From assembly GCF_017355915.2 (NCBI RefSeq), contig NZ_JAFEUV020000013.1, positions 102,220 through 166,219 on the forward strand: a stretch of 64,000 bases of DNA. The letters run 5' to 3'. Shown here piece after piece: positions 15,747-23,859 of the stretch (position 1 is the stretch's first letter; every line of letters begins with the position of its first letter). The position numbers and the translations under genes are program-made. This DNA comes from Telluribacter roseus. Its GTDB lineage: Bacteria > Bacteroidota > Bacteroidia > Cytophagales > Spirosomataceae. The notes beneath the pieces are model-generated. The model was not told the DNA's origin and did not search any database. It worked only from the letters and a program-made list of their open reading frames with translations.

Positions 15747-16464
15747 TAAAAATTTGGTTTAAGCTTCCGCTGATTTTTTCGTCGGCTTTCAAAACAGCAT
15801 CAGCGTAGGCGCATCCGAGCTTTACAAAACCTTCAAAATCTGCTGAGTTAAGGTGAGCCAGGGCTTCGTCACTTACGTCCATAGCTTTAGCCTTGCTCAG
15901 CAAATCCGCATCAAATTTATAATTGAAAGCGTTATTATGCACAGTAAATACGCTTTTTGTATCCTTAAACATGGGGTCATTCCGGTAGGTAGTCTTCAGA
16001 TACATAGGTATCAGGGACGTCATCCAGTCGTTACAATGTACGATATCAGGAGCCCAGCCTAGTTTTTTGACGGTTTCCAGTACGCCCTTGCAGAAGAAGA
16101 TCGCACGCTCATCATTATCGTCAAAAAAGTTATTCTCTTTGTCAAAGAAAACGGATTTGCGGTGGAAATAGTCTTCGTTATCTATGAAATATACCTGTAA
16201 TTTGGCATTGGGGATAGATGCTACCTTTATAATGAGAGGCTTTTCATCGTCGCCTACAGTAATATTAATGCCTGAAAGACGAACTACCTCATGAAGCCGA
16301 TTCTTACGTTCGTTGATGAGGCCAAAGCGGGGGACTAGAATTCTGATTTCAGCACCTCGTTCTTGCATTGCCTGGGGAAGCCTTCTTACATAGTCGGCAA
16401 CGTCAGTAGTTTTGAGGAAGGGGTTGATTTCACTGGCGACATACAAAATTCTTAGTTTGTCCAT
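15658..16464 (-). CDS. Glycogen/starch synthase-like protein, N-terminal (GT5) domain only
   Basis: 268 residues from ATG 16464 (MDKLRILYVASEINPF). The sequence follows the N-terminal Rossmann domain of GT5 glycogen synthases (DIVHCNDWMTSLIPMYLKTTY, FTVHNNAFNYKF), but the C-terminal nucleotide-binding domain is absent, and the ADP-glucose-binding KxGG near the N-terminus reads KTTD. Full enzymes are about 480 residues. Such short forms are known in Bacteroidota beside DUF4270 and glmS; their activity is unproven. It has a strong promoter upstream and heads a two-gene unit with DUF4270. A regulatory or carbohydrate-binding role is possible. Confidence 0.78.
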   Translation of the reverse strand: MDKLRILYVASEINPFLKTTDVADYVRRLPQAMQERGAEIRILVPRFGLINERKNRLHEVVRLSGINITVGDDEKPLIIKVASIPNAKLQVYFIDNEDYFHRKSVFFDKENNFFDDNDERAIFFCKGVLETVKKLGWAPDIVHCNDWMTSLIPMYLKTTYRNDPMFKDTKSVFTVHNNAFNYKFDADLLSKAKAMDVSDEALAHLNSADFEGFVKLGCAYADAVLKADEKISGSLNQIFNDSPKRVDLVEEDSNFSEAYYNLYNDLVN

Positions 16465-16499
16465 AGACTTTTTAAGCTGTTTGTGTAGAAAAAGATTTG

Positions 16500-16530
16500 C
16501 AAAATTATACAAAAAAAATCCGACTTTCAA
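16500..16530 (-). promoter_or_regulatory. Promoter of the GT5-half/DUF4270 operon
   Basis: On the minus strand: TTG (16530-16528), 20-nt spacer, TAATTTTG (16507-16500). Full match to the Bacteroidota consensus, 36 bp from the ATG. Confidence 0.6.
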
Positions 16531-16698
16531 TAAAATATGCTGACTAATTGTAATATTGCACACAGTTTGGCCTATACTGCGCTTTTATTTAACCATATCC
16601 AGTAAACACGGGTCTCTTATGCGTCCCTCTCCTCTTGGGATAATGCAACTAACAAACTGGCTGGCTCACGTTCAAAGCGGCTACAAAATCCTTTTTAA

Positions 16699-17541
16699 AT
16701 GCAAGTTTTTTATACTATAACCGAGCTGCGTGCCTACCTGGCGGCTCAGCGTAGCGAAAAGAAATCCATAGGTCTGGTGCCTACTATGGGTGCTCTGCAT
16801 CAGGGACATATGTCTCTCATTGAGGCTTCCCGACAGGCCAATGACGTGACGGTATGCAGCATCTTCGTCAATCCAATCCAGTTTACCAATCAGGACGACC
16901 TTAGCAGGTACCCCCGTACCCTCGAGCAGGACTATCTCCTGCTGGAAGAGGCAGGCTGCGATTTTGTGTTTGCTCCCTCCGCTGACGAGATGTACAACAC
17001 AGCTCCCTCGCTGGTGCTGGACTTTGGAACACTGGAGACAGTGATGGAAGGAGCCTTTCGTCCAGGACATTTTAACGGAGTAGGCATTGTCGTAGCCCGA
17101 CTGTTCAATATAGTACATCCCGATCGGGTGTACTTTGGGCAGAAGGATCTGCAGCAGCTGGCGGTAATCCGGCGCCTGGTGGAGGATCTGGCCTTTCAGA
17201 TAGAGGTTGTGCCCTGTCCTACGGTACGCGAAGCTGATGGCCTGGCCATGTCTTCGAGAAACCGCCGTCTGAGCCCTGAGGAGCGTGCTATCGCCCCGCA
17301 CCTGTACAGGGCCCTGTCTGAGGCGCAGGAACGACTACTCAACGGAGAACGGGTGGCTGATGTGATACAGGTCGTGCAGGACTACATAGCCACCGTACCA
17401 GCTTTTAGTCTTGAATACTTTGAAGTAGTGGATGCTCGTACCATGCAACCCGTGGATGAAGTACAGTCCGAAGGCCACACGGCCCTGTGTGTAGCGGCTC
17501 ACCTGGGGCCGGTACGGCTGATCGATAATGTAGTGTTCTAA
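16699..17541 (+). CDS. panC: Pantothenate synthetase
   Basis: 280 residues. It has GLVPTMGALHQGH with the HxGH nucleotide-binding motif (His34, His37), FVNPIQF, GFxPGHFxGV-like GAFRPGHFNGVGIVV, YFGQKDLQQLAVI and the MSSRN loop, all diagnostic of PanC. It condenses pantoate with beta-alanine using ATP to make pantothenate in the cytoplasm. panD, which supplies the beta-alanine, lies 2 kb downstream on the same strand, separated by an opposite-strand Gfo/Idh gene. panB is not in the window. Confidence 0.97.
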   Translation: MQVFYTITELRAYLAAQRSEKKSIGLVPTMGALHQGHMSLIEASRQANDVTVCSIFVNPIQFTNQDDLSRYPRTLEQDYLLLEEAGCDFVFAPSADEMYNTAPSLVLDFGTLETVMEGAFRPGHFNGVGIVVARLFNIVHPDRVYFGQKDLQQLAVIRRLVEDLAFQIEVVPCPTVREADGLAMSSRNRRLSPEERAIAPHLYRALSEAQERLLNGERVADVIQVVQDYIATVPAFSLEYFEVVDARTMQPVDEVQSEGHTALCVAAHLGPVRLIDNVVF

Positions 17542-17643
17542 GGGTGAAAGAACGAAATGAGCGAAAGAGTGATTTGAGTTCAGGAGTTATAGTCTATAAG
17601 TGTATGAGATTGTAGAGGGGGATTTATAGTCTTTAGTAGGTGG

Positions 17644-17709
17644 GCTCCGGAGGAGCCATACTTCAGTAGTAGTGATGGAATTCTGGTCCAGCACTAGCTC
17701 CGTAGGAGC
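17644..17709. repeat. Pair of GCTCC-GAGC hairpin repeat units
   Basis: GCTCCGGAGGAGC (17644-17656) and GCTCCGTAGGAGC (17697-17709) are two short palindromes 53 bp apart; each is followed by a similar CATACT or GACACT tail. The same kind of pair recurs at 51635-51698. It looks like a dispersed intergenic repeat, not part of a gene. Confidence 0.55.
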
Positions 17710-17734
17710 GACACTTTTCTCCCCCTTCTAAAGA

Positions 17735-17772
17735 CAAAGAGCCCCCTGGTCAGCTGACCAGGGGGCTCTTTG
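17735..17772. terminator. Perfect 38-nt palindrome, bidirectional terminator
   Basis: Nineteen bases beginning CAAAGAGCCCCCTGG are mirrored exactly, giving a very stable hairpin ending in CTTTG on both sides. It is placed between the convergent panC and Gfo/Idh genes, closest to the latter's stop. Confidence 0.75.
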
Positions 17773-17788
17773 TTTAGGTATTTTATGC

Positions 17789-19261
17789 TTATACAAGCTT
17801 CCAGTTGCCGCGGTACTCGCGTTTTACGAACTGGTTGGCATCGTCGAAGTTTGTAATCTTCATGCTCTTGCCATCCCATAGCATCTTCTTACGGCCAGGG
17901 TAGGTGAAGCCTTTACCATCGGCATTGGCGGTACGCAGGTTGTAGCTGCGGATAGCCAGGTTACCCATCAGTACAGTCTCAGTCAGCGGACCAGCGTAGT
18001 CAAATGACGACGTCAGCTCTTTGTGCTCTTTGCTGTTAAAGCCGGCTTTGCAGGCATCCGTCCAGGCTACGTGGTGACCAAACTCCGGCATCGTCGTATA
18101 CTTGTTCTGGAAGCTGCCCTTAGGCATTTCCATCTTGGTACCATTCTTCAGGTAAATCTTAGGATCAAGACCGTACGTAGCACAGGTCATAACGCCCTTA
18201 TCACCGATCAGCATAGCACCGTTGCTGCTGTCTGGCTCGCCCAGTGGCTCGTTGGCCGGTATCCACTCGGGGTGGAACGGACGCAGACCACCGTCGTGCC
18301 ATACCATCGTTACTTCCGACTTGTTCTTAGCCGTAGCCGGGAACTTGAGCTGTACGCGTGATGACGGCGGGCAACCTTCGGGAATGTACTCAGGAGTCCA
18401 GTCCTTGAGGAATACCTGTCCTACGCTGGCTTCTACCTCAGTTGGGTAGCCCAGACCCAGTACGCGGAACGGAGGGTCGATCAGGTGACAACCCATATCA
18501 CCGAGTGCACCGGTACCGAAGTTCCACCAGCCACGCCATTTGAAGGGGTGCCAGGCCGGGCTGTAATCAACCCAGTCGGCAGTACCTACCCACAGGTCCC
18601 AGTCGATATCCTGAGGTACATCAGCCTTGGAGGTAGGCACGGGTATACCCTGTGGCCATACAGGACGGTTGGTCCATATCTGTACTTCTTTGACGTTACC
18701 GATCAGGCCTTTGTTAAACCAGTCTACCATCTGACGCTGTCCGGGGTTTGATGCCCCCTGGTTACCCATCTGCGTTACCACCTTGTACTTACGAGCGGCT
18801 TCGGTCAGCATACGGGCCTCGTAGATATCGTGTGTAAGGGGCTTCTGTACGTACACGTGCTTGCCCAGCTGCATGGCAGCCATGGCTATAACGGCATGCT
18901 GGTGGTCAGCGGTAGATACCGTAACGGCATCAATGCTTTTACCCATTTCGTCGAACATGCGGCGGAAGTCTTTGTACTTCTTGGCGTTCGGGTGCTTTTC
19001 AAAATTTCTCTTTCCCTGGATCCAGTCTACGTCGCAAAGGGCTACCATGTTTTCAGCGCCATTGTTCCAGGCGTTGTTGGTGTCCGAAAATCCTTTGCCT
19101 CCTATACCGATACCAGCTATATTCAGCTTATCACTGGGAGCGCGGTAGCCTTTGCCCAACACATGGCGGGGTACTATGAAGAAGCTTCCTACTGCGGCGG
19201 CGGCGCTTTTCTGAAGGAAGTCACGGCGTGATACACCGCTGTTTTCAACTTTCTTACTCAT
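17789..19261 (-). CDS. Tat-exported Gfo/Idh/MocA-family oxidoreductase
   Basis: 490 residues. SRRDFLQKSAAAAVGSFF (11-28) is a twin-arginine signal, so the protein is folded with its cofactor before export. GIGIGGKGFSDTNNAW is the dinucleotide loop, and VYVQKPLTHDIYEAR carries the family's EKP-type motif as QKP. Many large Gfo/Idh proteins of this form occur in Bacteroidota and Planctomycetota beside sugar-degradation genes; several act on glycosides through transient oxidation. Here it stands alone between panC and panD on the opposite strand, so it looks like an insertion into a pantothenate locus. The substrate is unknown. Confidence 0.87.
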   Translation of the reverse strand: MSKKVENSGVSRRDFLQKSAAAAVGSFFIVPRHVLGKGYRAPSDKLNIAGIGIGGKGFSDTNNAWNNGAENMVALCDVDWIQGKRNFEKHPNAKKYKDFRRMFDEMGKSIDAVTVSTADHQHAVIAMAAMQLGKHVYVQKPLTHDIYEARMLTEAARKYKVVTQMGNQGASNPGQRQMVDWFNKGLIGNVKEVQIWTNRPVWPQGIPVPTSKADVPQDIDWDLWVGTADWVDYSPAWHPFKWRGWWNFGTGALGDMGCHLIDPPFRVLGLGYPTEVEASVGQVFLKDWTPEYIPEGCPPSSRVQLKFPATAKNKSEVTMVWHDGGLRPFHPEWIPANEPLGEPDSSNGAMLIGDKGVMTCATYGLDPKIYLKNGTKMEMPKGSFQNKYTTMPEFGHHVAWTDACKAGFNSKEHKELTSSFDYAGPLTETVLMGNLAIRSYNLRTANADGKGFTYPGRKKMLWDGKSMKITNFDDANQFVKREYRGNWKLV

Positions 19262-19550
19262 TTTGATTGTATTAAGTACGTAAAGGGTCGAGAATATTAC
19301 CAGTTGTAAAAGTACATCGGATTCTCAAAATACTTGAAGCCTTTGGATAATATTGTACAAAATGAGTAGAAAGTAGGCCTTATCTACTTGATGCCTCTTT
19401 TGTATTTCTGGGACGGTCGGGGTAGGTGTGGGTACAGGCGGCAATCAAAAGTGCCTTGAATCTATGTACAGTCAAGGAAATAGTAAAGAGCAGGCTAATA
19501 TAGGATTATGACTGTTCAGGAGCCTGGAACCGGGAGGAGCGCAACCGTGT
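19262..19550. other. Intergenic region before panD
   Basis: Of the 386 bp between the divergent Gfo/Idh and panD starts, this part holds no open frame that looks coding and no clear hairpin. A clear -7 element for the Gfo/Idh gene was not found. Confidence 0.4.
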
Positions 19551-19582
19551 TTTGATGGGTGAGTACAAATCCCCTAACTTTG
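19551..19582 (+). promoter_or_regulatory. Promoter of panD
   Basis: TTTG (19551-19554), 20-nt spacer, TAACTTTG (19575-19582), a full consensus match. The ATG at 19648 follows after about 65 nt. Confidence 0.6.
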
Positions 19583-19647
19583 CACGCGTAAGGGAGCAAT
19601 ACCTAACCAAGTAGTCCCTCCTGAAAGCTCTTTAACTTATTTGATTG

Positions 19648-19998
19648 ATGCAAATTACATTGATGAAATCGAAGATCCACCGGGTCAAGGTAACGCAGGC
19701 CGAGCTTAACTACGTCGGAAGCATTACGATAGATGAGGATCTGATGGATGCAGCAGGTATATTCGAACACGAGCAGGTCCATATTGTTAACAATAACAAC
19801 GGAGAGCGGCTGGTGACCTACGTGATCAAAGGCGCCCGTGGCTCAGGAGTGATTTGTCTGAATGGCGCGGCAGCCCGTAAAGCCCAGGTAGGTGACATTA
19901 TTATTATCATTACGTACGCCAGCATGAGTCCGGAGGAAGCTAAGGACTTTAAGCCCAGGGTCGTATTCCCTGATGATTCCAACCGGCTGGTAGATTAA
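19648..19998 (+). CDS. panD: Aspartate 1-decarboxylase, pyruvoyl-dependent
   Basis: 116 residues from ATG 19648; a TTG three bases upstream is not needed. Gly24-Ser25 in [10 protein letters not shown] is the self-cleavage site that yields the pyruvoyl cofactor, at the same numbering as in E. coli Pan[15 protein letters not shown] and the C-terminal [20 protein letters not shown] are diagnostic. The enzyme makes beta-alanine from aspartate for PanC. Confidence 0.96.
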   Translation: MQITLMKSKIHRVKVTQAELNYVGSITIDEDLMDAAGIFEHEQVHIVNNNNGERLVTYVIKGARGSGVICLNGAAARKAQVGDIIIIITYASMSPEEAKDFKPRVVFPDDSNRLVD

Positions 19999-20023
19999 TC
20001 ATAACGTATACGAAATTTGTGTA

Positions 20024-20071
20024 GCAGACAGCGACAATAGTTAGGAATTTGTTCGCTGTCTGCTTTTTTTT
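20024..20071 (+). terminator. Terminator after panD
   Basis: GCAGACAGCGA (20024-20034) pairs perfectly with TCGCTGTCTGC (20053-20063) and is followed by eight T, a classical intrinsic terminator. Confidence 0.88.
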
Positions 20072-20100
20072 GCCTTATATATTCACTATTACTCTACTTC

Positions 20101-21132
20101 ATGAAGAATCTTCTCCGATACGCCATCTCCCTGGGACTGGCAGGTGGCTTGCTCTGGTTTGTGTTCAAAGACATTGATCTGGGGGCTATGCTGGACCGTC
20201 TTCAGCAGGCCGACTGGCGCTGGATAGTGGTATCCTGTCTTATATTGCTGGCGGCGCATATTACCCGGGCCTGGCGCTGGCAGATGCTTATGGAGCCCCT
20301 GGGGTATAAGCCCAATCTGTTTGATGCTTCGATCGCGGTATTTACGGGCTATTTTGCCAACTACATAGTACCCCGCATGGGTGAGGTTACCCGCTGTGGT
20401 ACCTTGTACCGGCTGGAGCGTGTACCGGTCAACCTCAGCTTTGGTACCGTAGTGGCCGAGCGTATATTCGACGTTGTTACGCTGGTGGTTCTGATCGGGC
20501 TGAACTTTGTGCTGGAGTTTGATCGTCTGAGCGGCTTTTTTGCCGAGCTGTTTGGTAGTAAGGTAGGCGGGGGCGAGGGCAGTGGTGCCACCAACTGGCT
20601 GCTGATAATAGTACTTATAGGAGTTGCAGCCGTAGTAGTGTTAGGATACCTGTTCTTTAAGAATAAAGCCTTACGGGAAAAGGTACTGGCTAACGGTCTC
20701 GTGCAGAAGGCTGTAAGCTTTTCGAGAGGTATGCTGGAAGGTCTGCTCAGTATTCGTAAGCTCAGCAGCCCCGGCCTCTTTATAGCCAGTTCATTGCTGA
20801 TCTGGGTATTTTACTACCTGAGCTCGTACGTGCTGTTTTACTGTATCCCCGAAACATCCGACCTGGGCCCACTGGCCGGCCTCACGGTACTGGTCATAGG
20901 GGCTATCGGCATGGCTGCCCCTACGCAGGGAGGTATAGGAGCTTATCACCTGCTGGTAGGTAACGTGATGCTACTGTATGGCCTGACCCAGAAAGACGGG
21001 ATCACACTGGCTACGTTTATACACGGTACCCAGATGCTCCTGATGCTGGTGGTAGGTGCGCTGGCTTTCCTGGTGGTACTATTCATGAATAAATCGCGTA
21101 AGGAAGCGGTAGAAGAGGTACAACAGGTCTGA
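20101..21132 (+). CDS. Flippase-like (lysylphosphatidylglycerol synthetase TM/UPF0104) membrane protein
   Basis: 343 residues with about eight transmembrane helices and short loops. LLAAHITRAWRWQMLMEPLGYKP, FTGYFANYIVPRMGEVTR and the late GAIGMAAPTQGGIGAYH are characteristic of the AglD/MprF-type transmembrane domain family (UPF0104), which lacks the aminoacyl-transferase part here. Some relatives flip or modify lipid-linked substrates. The next gene, rfaE2, is only 52 bp away and makes an LPS heptose precursor, which fits an envelope role, but the substrate is not known. Confidence 0.85.
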   Translation: MKNLLRYAISLGLAGGLLWFVFKDIDLGAMLDRLQQADWRWIVVSCLILLAAHITRAWRWQMLMEPLGYKPNLFDASIAVFTGYFANYIVPRMGEVTRCGTLYRLERVPVNLSFGTVVAERIFDVVTLVVLIGLNFVLEFDRLSGFFAELFGSKVGGGEGSGATNWLLIIVLIGVAAVVVLGYLFFKNKALREKVLANGLVQKAVSFSRGMLEGLLSIRKLSSPGLFIASSLLIWVFYYLSSYVLFYCIPETSDLGPLAGLTVLVIGAIGMAAPTQGGIGAYHLLVGNVMLLYGLTQKDGITLATFIHGTQMLLMLVVGALAFLVVLFMNKSRKEAVEEVQQV

Positions 21133-21184
21133 GGAGTTTCCTGATGGGTTTTATGTTTCAGTGATTATCCTAAACCTTTATACT

Positions 21185-21670
21185 ATGATTCTTACCGAAA
21201 ATAAAATTATGCGCCTGGACGAGGCCGTCACGCAGGTGCAGGATTGGCAACGGGCCGGACAGAAGATCGTATTTACCAACGGATGCTTTGATATTGTACA
21301 TCTGGGGCACATCGACTACCTCGAGAAGGCCCGGGCAACCGGCGACCGGCTGGTACTGGGACTCAATACCGACTCCTCGGTAAGCCAGCTGAAAGGGCCG
21401 CAGCGTCCGGTAGTGAACGAACACGCGCGGGCACGGCTGGTGGCGGCATTATCATTTGTGGATACTGTCATTTTGTTCGATGATGCAACGCCAATCCGCC
21501 TGATTGAGGCCATAAAACCTGACATTTTGGTAAAAGGTGACGATTATACCGTCGAAACAATCGTTGGCGCAGATTTTGTACTGTCTAATGGAGGCGAGGT
21601 CAAAACAATACCCCTTGTAAAAGGATATTCCACGACTTCACTGATTGAAAAAATCAAGCAGAGCTACTAA
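21185..21670 (+). CDS. rfaE2: D-glycero-beta-D-manno-heptose 1-phosphate adenylyltransferase
   Basis: 161 residues from ATG 21185; an earlier GTG at 21161 adds eight poor residues. FTNGCFDIVHLGHIDYL carries the HxGH motif (His39, His42) of the cytidylyltransferase fold, and LVKGDDY and NGGEVKTIPLVKGYSTTSLIEKI are typical of the adenylyltransferase half of HldE, here as a stand-alone protein. It activates heptose phosphate for LPS core synthesis. Confidence 0.92.
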   Translation: MILTENKIMRLDEAVTQVQDWQRAGQKIVFTNGCFDIVHLGHIDYLEKARATGDRLVLGLNTDSSVSQLKGPQRPVVNEHARARLVAALSFVDTVILFDDATPIRLIEAIKPDILVKGDDYTVETIVGADFVLSNGGEVKTIPLVKGYSTTSLIEKIKQSY

Positions 21671-21756
21671 GATAGTGATGCAGTTTTTGGTAGAAAATAC
21701 GTTCTACTGGTAATGATTTTAACCCATAGCAGTTCACTTAAAACGATTGTAATACA

Positions 21757-22437
21757 ATGGCAGGTGCATATTTGATTGGTATCGTCGTCATGATCGTCAG
21801 TCTGTACGTTCAGTGGCGACTCAAAAGTAAATTTAATGAATACTCGCAGGTAGGGCTAAGCATTGGCCTGAGTGGTAAAGAGATAGCTGAGAAAATGCTG
21901 CGTGATAACGGAATTCATGATGTGCGGGTGCTTTCGGTGGAAGGTATGCTTACTGACCACTACAACCCACAGGACAAGACCGTTAACCTCAGTTCCGACG
22001 TATTCTATGGTCGTAGTGTAGCGGCCGCCGCGGTGTCGGCTCACGAGTGTGGACACGCGGTGCAGCATGCTACAGCCTACTCGTGGCTGAAGTTCCGTTC
22101 ACAGATGGTACCCTTCCTGAGTGTGGCTTCGCGCTACATGCAGTGGGTTATTCTGGCGGGTATCCTGATGATCAACACGACTATTCTACCATTAGCCATC
22201 GGGGTAGCTCTTTTCGCAGCAACGACTCTGTTTTCGTTTATTACGCTGCCCGTTGAGTACGATGCCAGTAACCGGGCTCTGGCCTGGATCCAGCGCAACC
22301 GCGTAGTTAATGAGCGTGAGTATGGTATGGCATCTGATGCGCTCAAATGGGCGGCCCGTACGTATCTGGTAGCCGCCATTGGTTCACTGGCTACCTTGCT
22401 CTACTACGTAAGTATACTAATGGGCAGAAGAGAGTAG
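21757..22437 (+). CDS. Membrane zinc metallopeptidase, YugP type
   Basis: 226 residues. An N-terminal helix (MAGAYLIGIVVMIVSLYVQW) is followed by the zinc-binding HECGH motif (His96-Glu97-His100) in SVAAAAVSAHECGHAVQH. Two further hydrophobic segments and a closing helix complete the layout of the Zn_peptidase_2 (YugP) family, with the usual GLSGKEIAEKMLRDNGI at the front. It should be an inner-membrane protease with a cytosolic or membrane-facing site. Its substrates are unknown. It is the last gene of the plus-strand run from panD. Confidence 0.88.
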   Translation: MAGAYLIGIVVMIVSLYVQWRLKSKFNEYSQVGLSIGLSGKEIAEKMLRDNGIHDVRVLSVEGMLTDHYNPQDKTVNLSSDVFYGRSVAAAAVSAHECGHAVQHATAYSWLKFRSQMVPFLSVASRYMQWVILAGILMINTTILPLAIGVALFAATTLFSFITLPVEYDASNRALAWIQRNRVVNEREYGMASDALKWAARTYLVAAIGSLATLLYYVSILMGRRE

Positions 22438-22462
22438 TGTTAATTGGAGAATGATAGAATTT

Positions 22463-22559
22463 GAGAATGAGTGAATAGATAACAAAATGAGCGATTGAAG
22501 GGAAATACCTCAATCGCTCATTTTGTTATTGACAATTTTTTGATCATTCACTCATTCTC
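22463..22559. terminator. Two-tier long inverted repeat between convergent genes
   Basis: The outer arms GAGAATGAGTGAAT (22463-22476) and ATTCACTCATTCTC (22546-22559) are perfect. The inner 20-bp arms (22479-22498 and 22510-22529) are also perfect around an 11-nt loop. It lies between the YugP-type and YgiC-like genes and probably terminates both. The same words occur at 3908-3978. Confidence 0.7.
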
Positions 22560-22582
22560 TCAATCACTCATTTACTAATGAG

Positions 22583-23758
22583 TCACCCCTCCACAATATG
22601 TCCCACAAATTGGGCAGTGTTGTCAAGAATGCGGCCTCCGCGTCTGAAGCCCAGAGCACAGGGCTCACCGACGTAAAATACACCCGCCTGGTACGAGTGT
22701 CCCTGAGCATCTTTCGGAAACTCCACGTACTCCTGGTAGATGCGCGGCTGGTTGTCGTACTCACCTTCTACTTTTTCCAGCGCTTCCCCGCCTTTGTCAA
22801 GAATGGTCACGTTGGCACCTTCCCGGCCAAACAGTACCTTACTCACCGACCGCTTGTGCGGCAGGGCGTACCGCTCGGTCTGGAGCAGATGCGGATGGTA
22901 AGGGTACAGGTCCCAAAGTACTTTGAGGATGTACTTAGACTGGAACAGCAGTGTATAGGCCGGATTAAGTACCACTACTTTACGGTTACGGACCAGCGTG
23001 GTCAGGATGTCAGCGAGTTGGGGTTCATCCCAACCGATGTACTCCCAAGGTACCAGCTTAAACCAGAAATCGAACCGTACGAAGTGTCCATGCTGTGACT
23101 CCTGCATGAAGATACCCTCCTCGGCCGAAAACTCTACTTCATCAATAAACGCAAACTCTACCTCGAAACCTGCTTCACGGGCTGCTTCGCCGAGCAGGGC
23201 TACGTTGGCATCGTCCTCGGGATAATCGCGCATCGCTGACAGGAGCAGGCTGGGCGTCAGGTCGCTGTTGGCCTCGCGGATATATCTAAACTGCCCCACC
23301 AGCGTCTCGTACAGGTTGTTAAACTGGCGGGTGTCGTCCATGCCATTGGCGCGCAGGTGCGCCCACTGTACCACCGCCGTTTCGGGCAGGCAGGTAGCGG
23401 TATCGGCGTTGAATTCGATCAGCTTAACCGGCTCTCCGTTTATTCCACCGGCCAGATCAAAGCGTCCGTATAGGTGAACCTGCCGATCGTCCTCCCAGGA
23501 AGTTTTGACCAGTTCAACCAGATTGTCAGGAATACCCATATCACGGAACAGGTTGTTATCAATTACGTGCTGGCCCGCCTCGACGAGCATGTCATAGAGC
23601 GAACCTGCCGCTTCGTAATAGGCATTGGCTTCTGTTTCGTCCAGTACGACGGCTTCCTGTACCAGGTAGGGTATGGTATCTTCTCCCAGCATCCAGTTCC
23701 AGCCCAGCGAGCGAAGCGCCTGCTCAGGGTGCTTGGGCAATGATTTTAGCGTAATCAT
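22583..23758 (-). CDS. Glutathionylspermidine synthase-like ATP-grasp protein (YgiC-like)
   Basis: 391 residues, the normal length for the stand-alone synthetase-like family. LGWNWMLGEDTIPYLV, LIEFNADTATCLPETAVVQW and KVLFGREGANVTILDKGG are the conserved blocks of the glutathionylspermidine synthase pre-ATP-grasp/ATP-grasp fold, and the C-terminus ends in the typical GHIVEG. The family uses ATP to form an amide bond; for YgiC-type members, which lack the amidase half, the real substrate is not settled. The gene behind a YgiB-like lipoprotein repeats the E. coli ygiB-ygiC pairing. Confidence 0.88.
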   Translation of the reverse strand: MITLKSLPKHPEQALRSLGWNWMLGEDTIPYLVQEAVVLDETEANAYYEAAGSLYDMLVEAGQHVIDNNLFRDMGIPDNLVELVKTSWEDDRQVHLYGRFDLAGGINGEPVKLIEFNADTATCLPETAVVQWAHLRANGMDDTRQFNNLYETLVGQFRYIREANSDLTPSLLLSAMRDYPEDDANVALLGEAAREAGFEVEFAFIDEVEFSAEEGIFMQESQHGHFVRFDFWFKLVPWEYIGWDEPQLADILTTLVRNRKVVVLNPAYTLLFQSKYILKVLWDLYPYHPHLLQTERYALPHKRSVSKVLFGREGANVTILDKGGEALEKVEGEYDNQPRIYQEYVEFPKDAQGHSYQAGVFYVGEPCALGFRRGGRILDNTAQFVGHIVEG

Positions 23759-23800
23759 AAGGTGCAGTAATAAAATCTATTCTGAATGTTAACCTAAAGA

Positions 23801-23839
23801 CAGGGCTGCCTGCGCCTTATTTGCGCGCAGGCAGCCCTG
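23801..23839 (-). terminator. Strong hairpin between the YgiB-like and YgiC-like genes
   Basis: CAGGGCTGCCTGCGC (23801-23815) pairs perfectly with 23825-23839 over a 9-nt loop. No long T-run follows, so it may act as an attenuator or RNA-stability element inside the two-gene unit. Confidence 0.55.
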
Positions 23840-23859
23840 ATGTAGTGGCGGAACCAGGC

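Noticed and set aside
17735..17772. The 38-nt perfect palindrome as an attachment or recombination site
   Set aside because: There is no integrase or duplicate copy; it sits at convergent gene ends like the other terminators.
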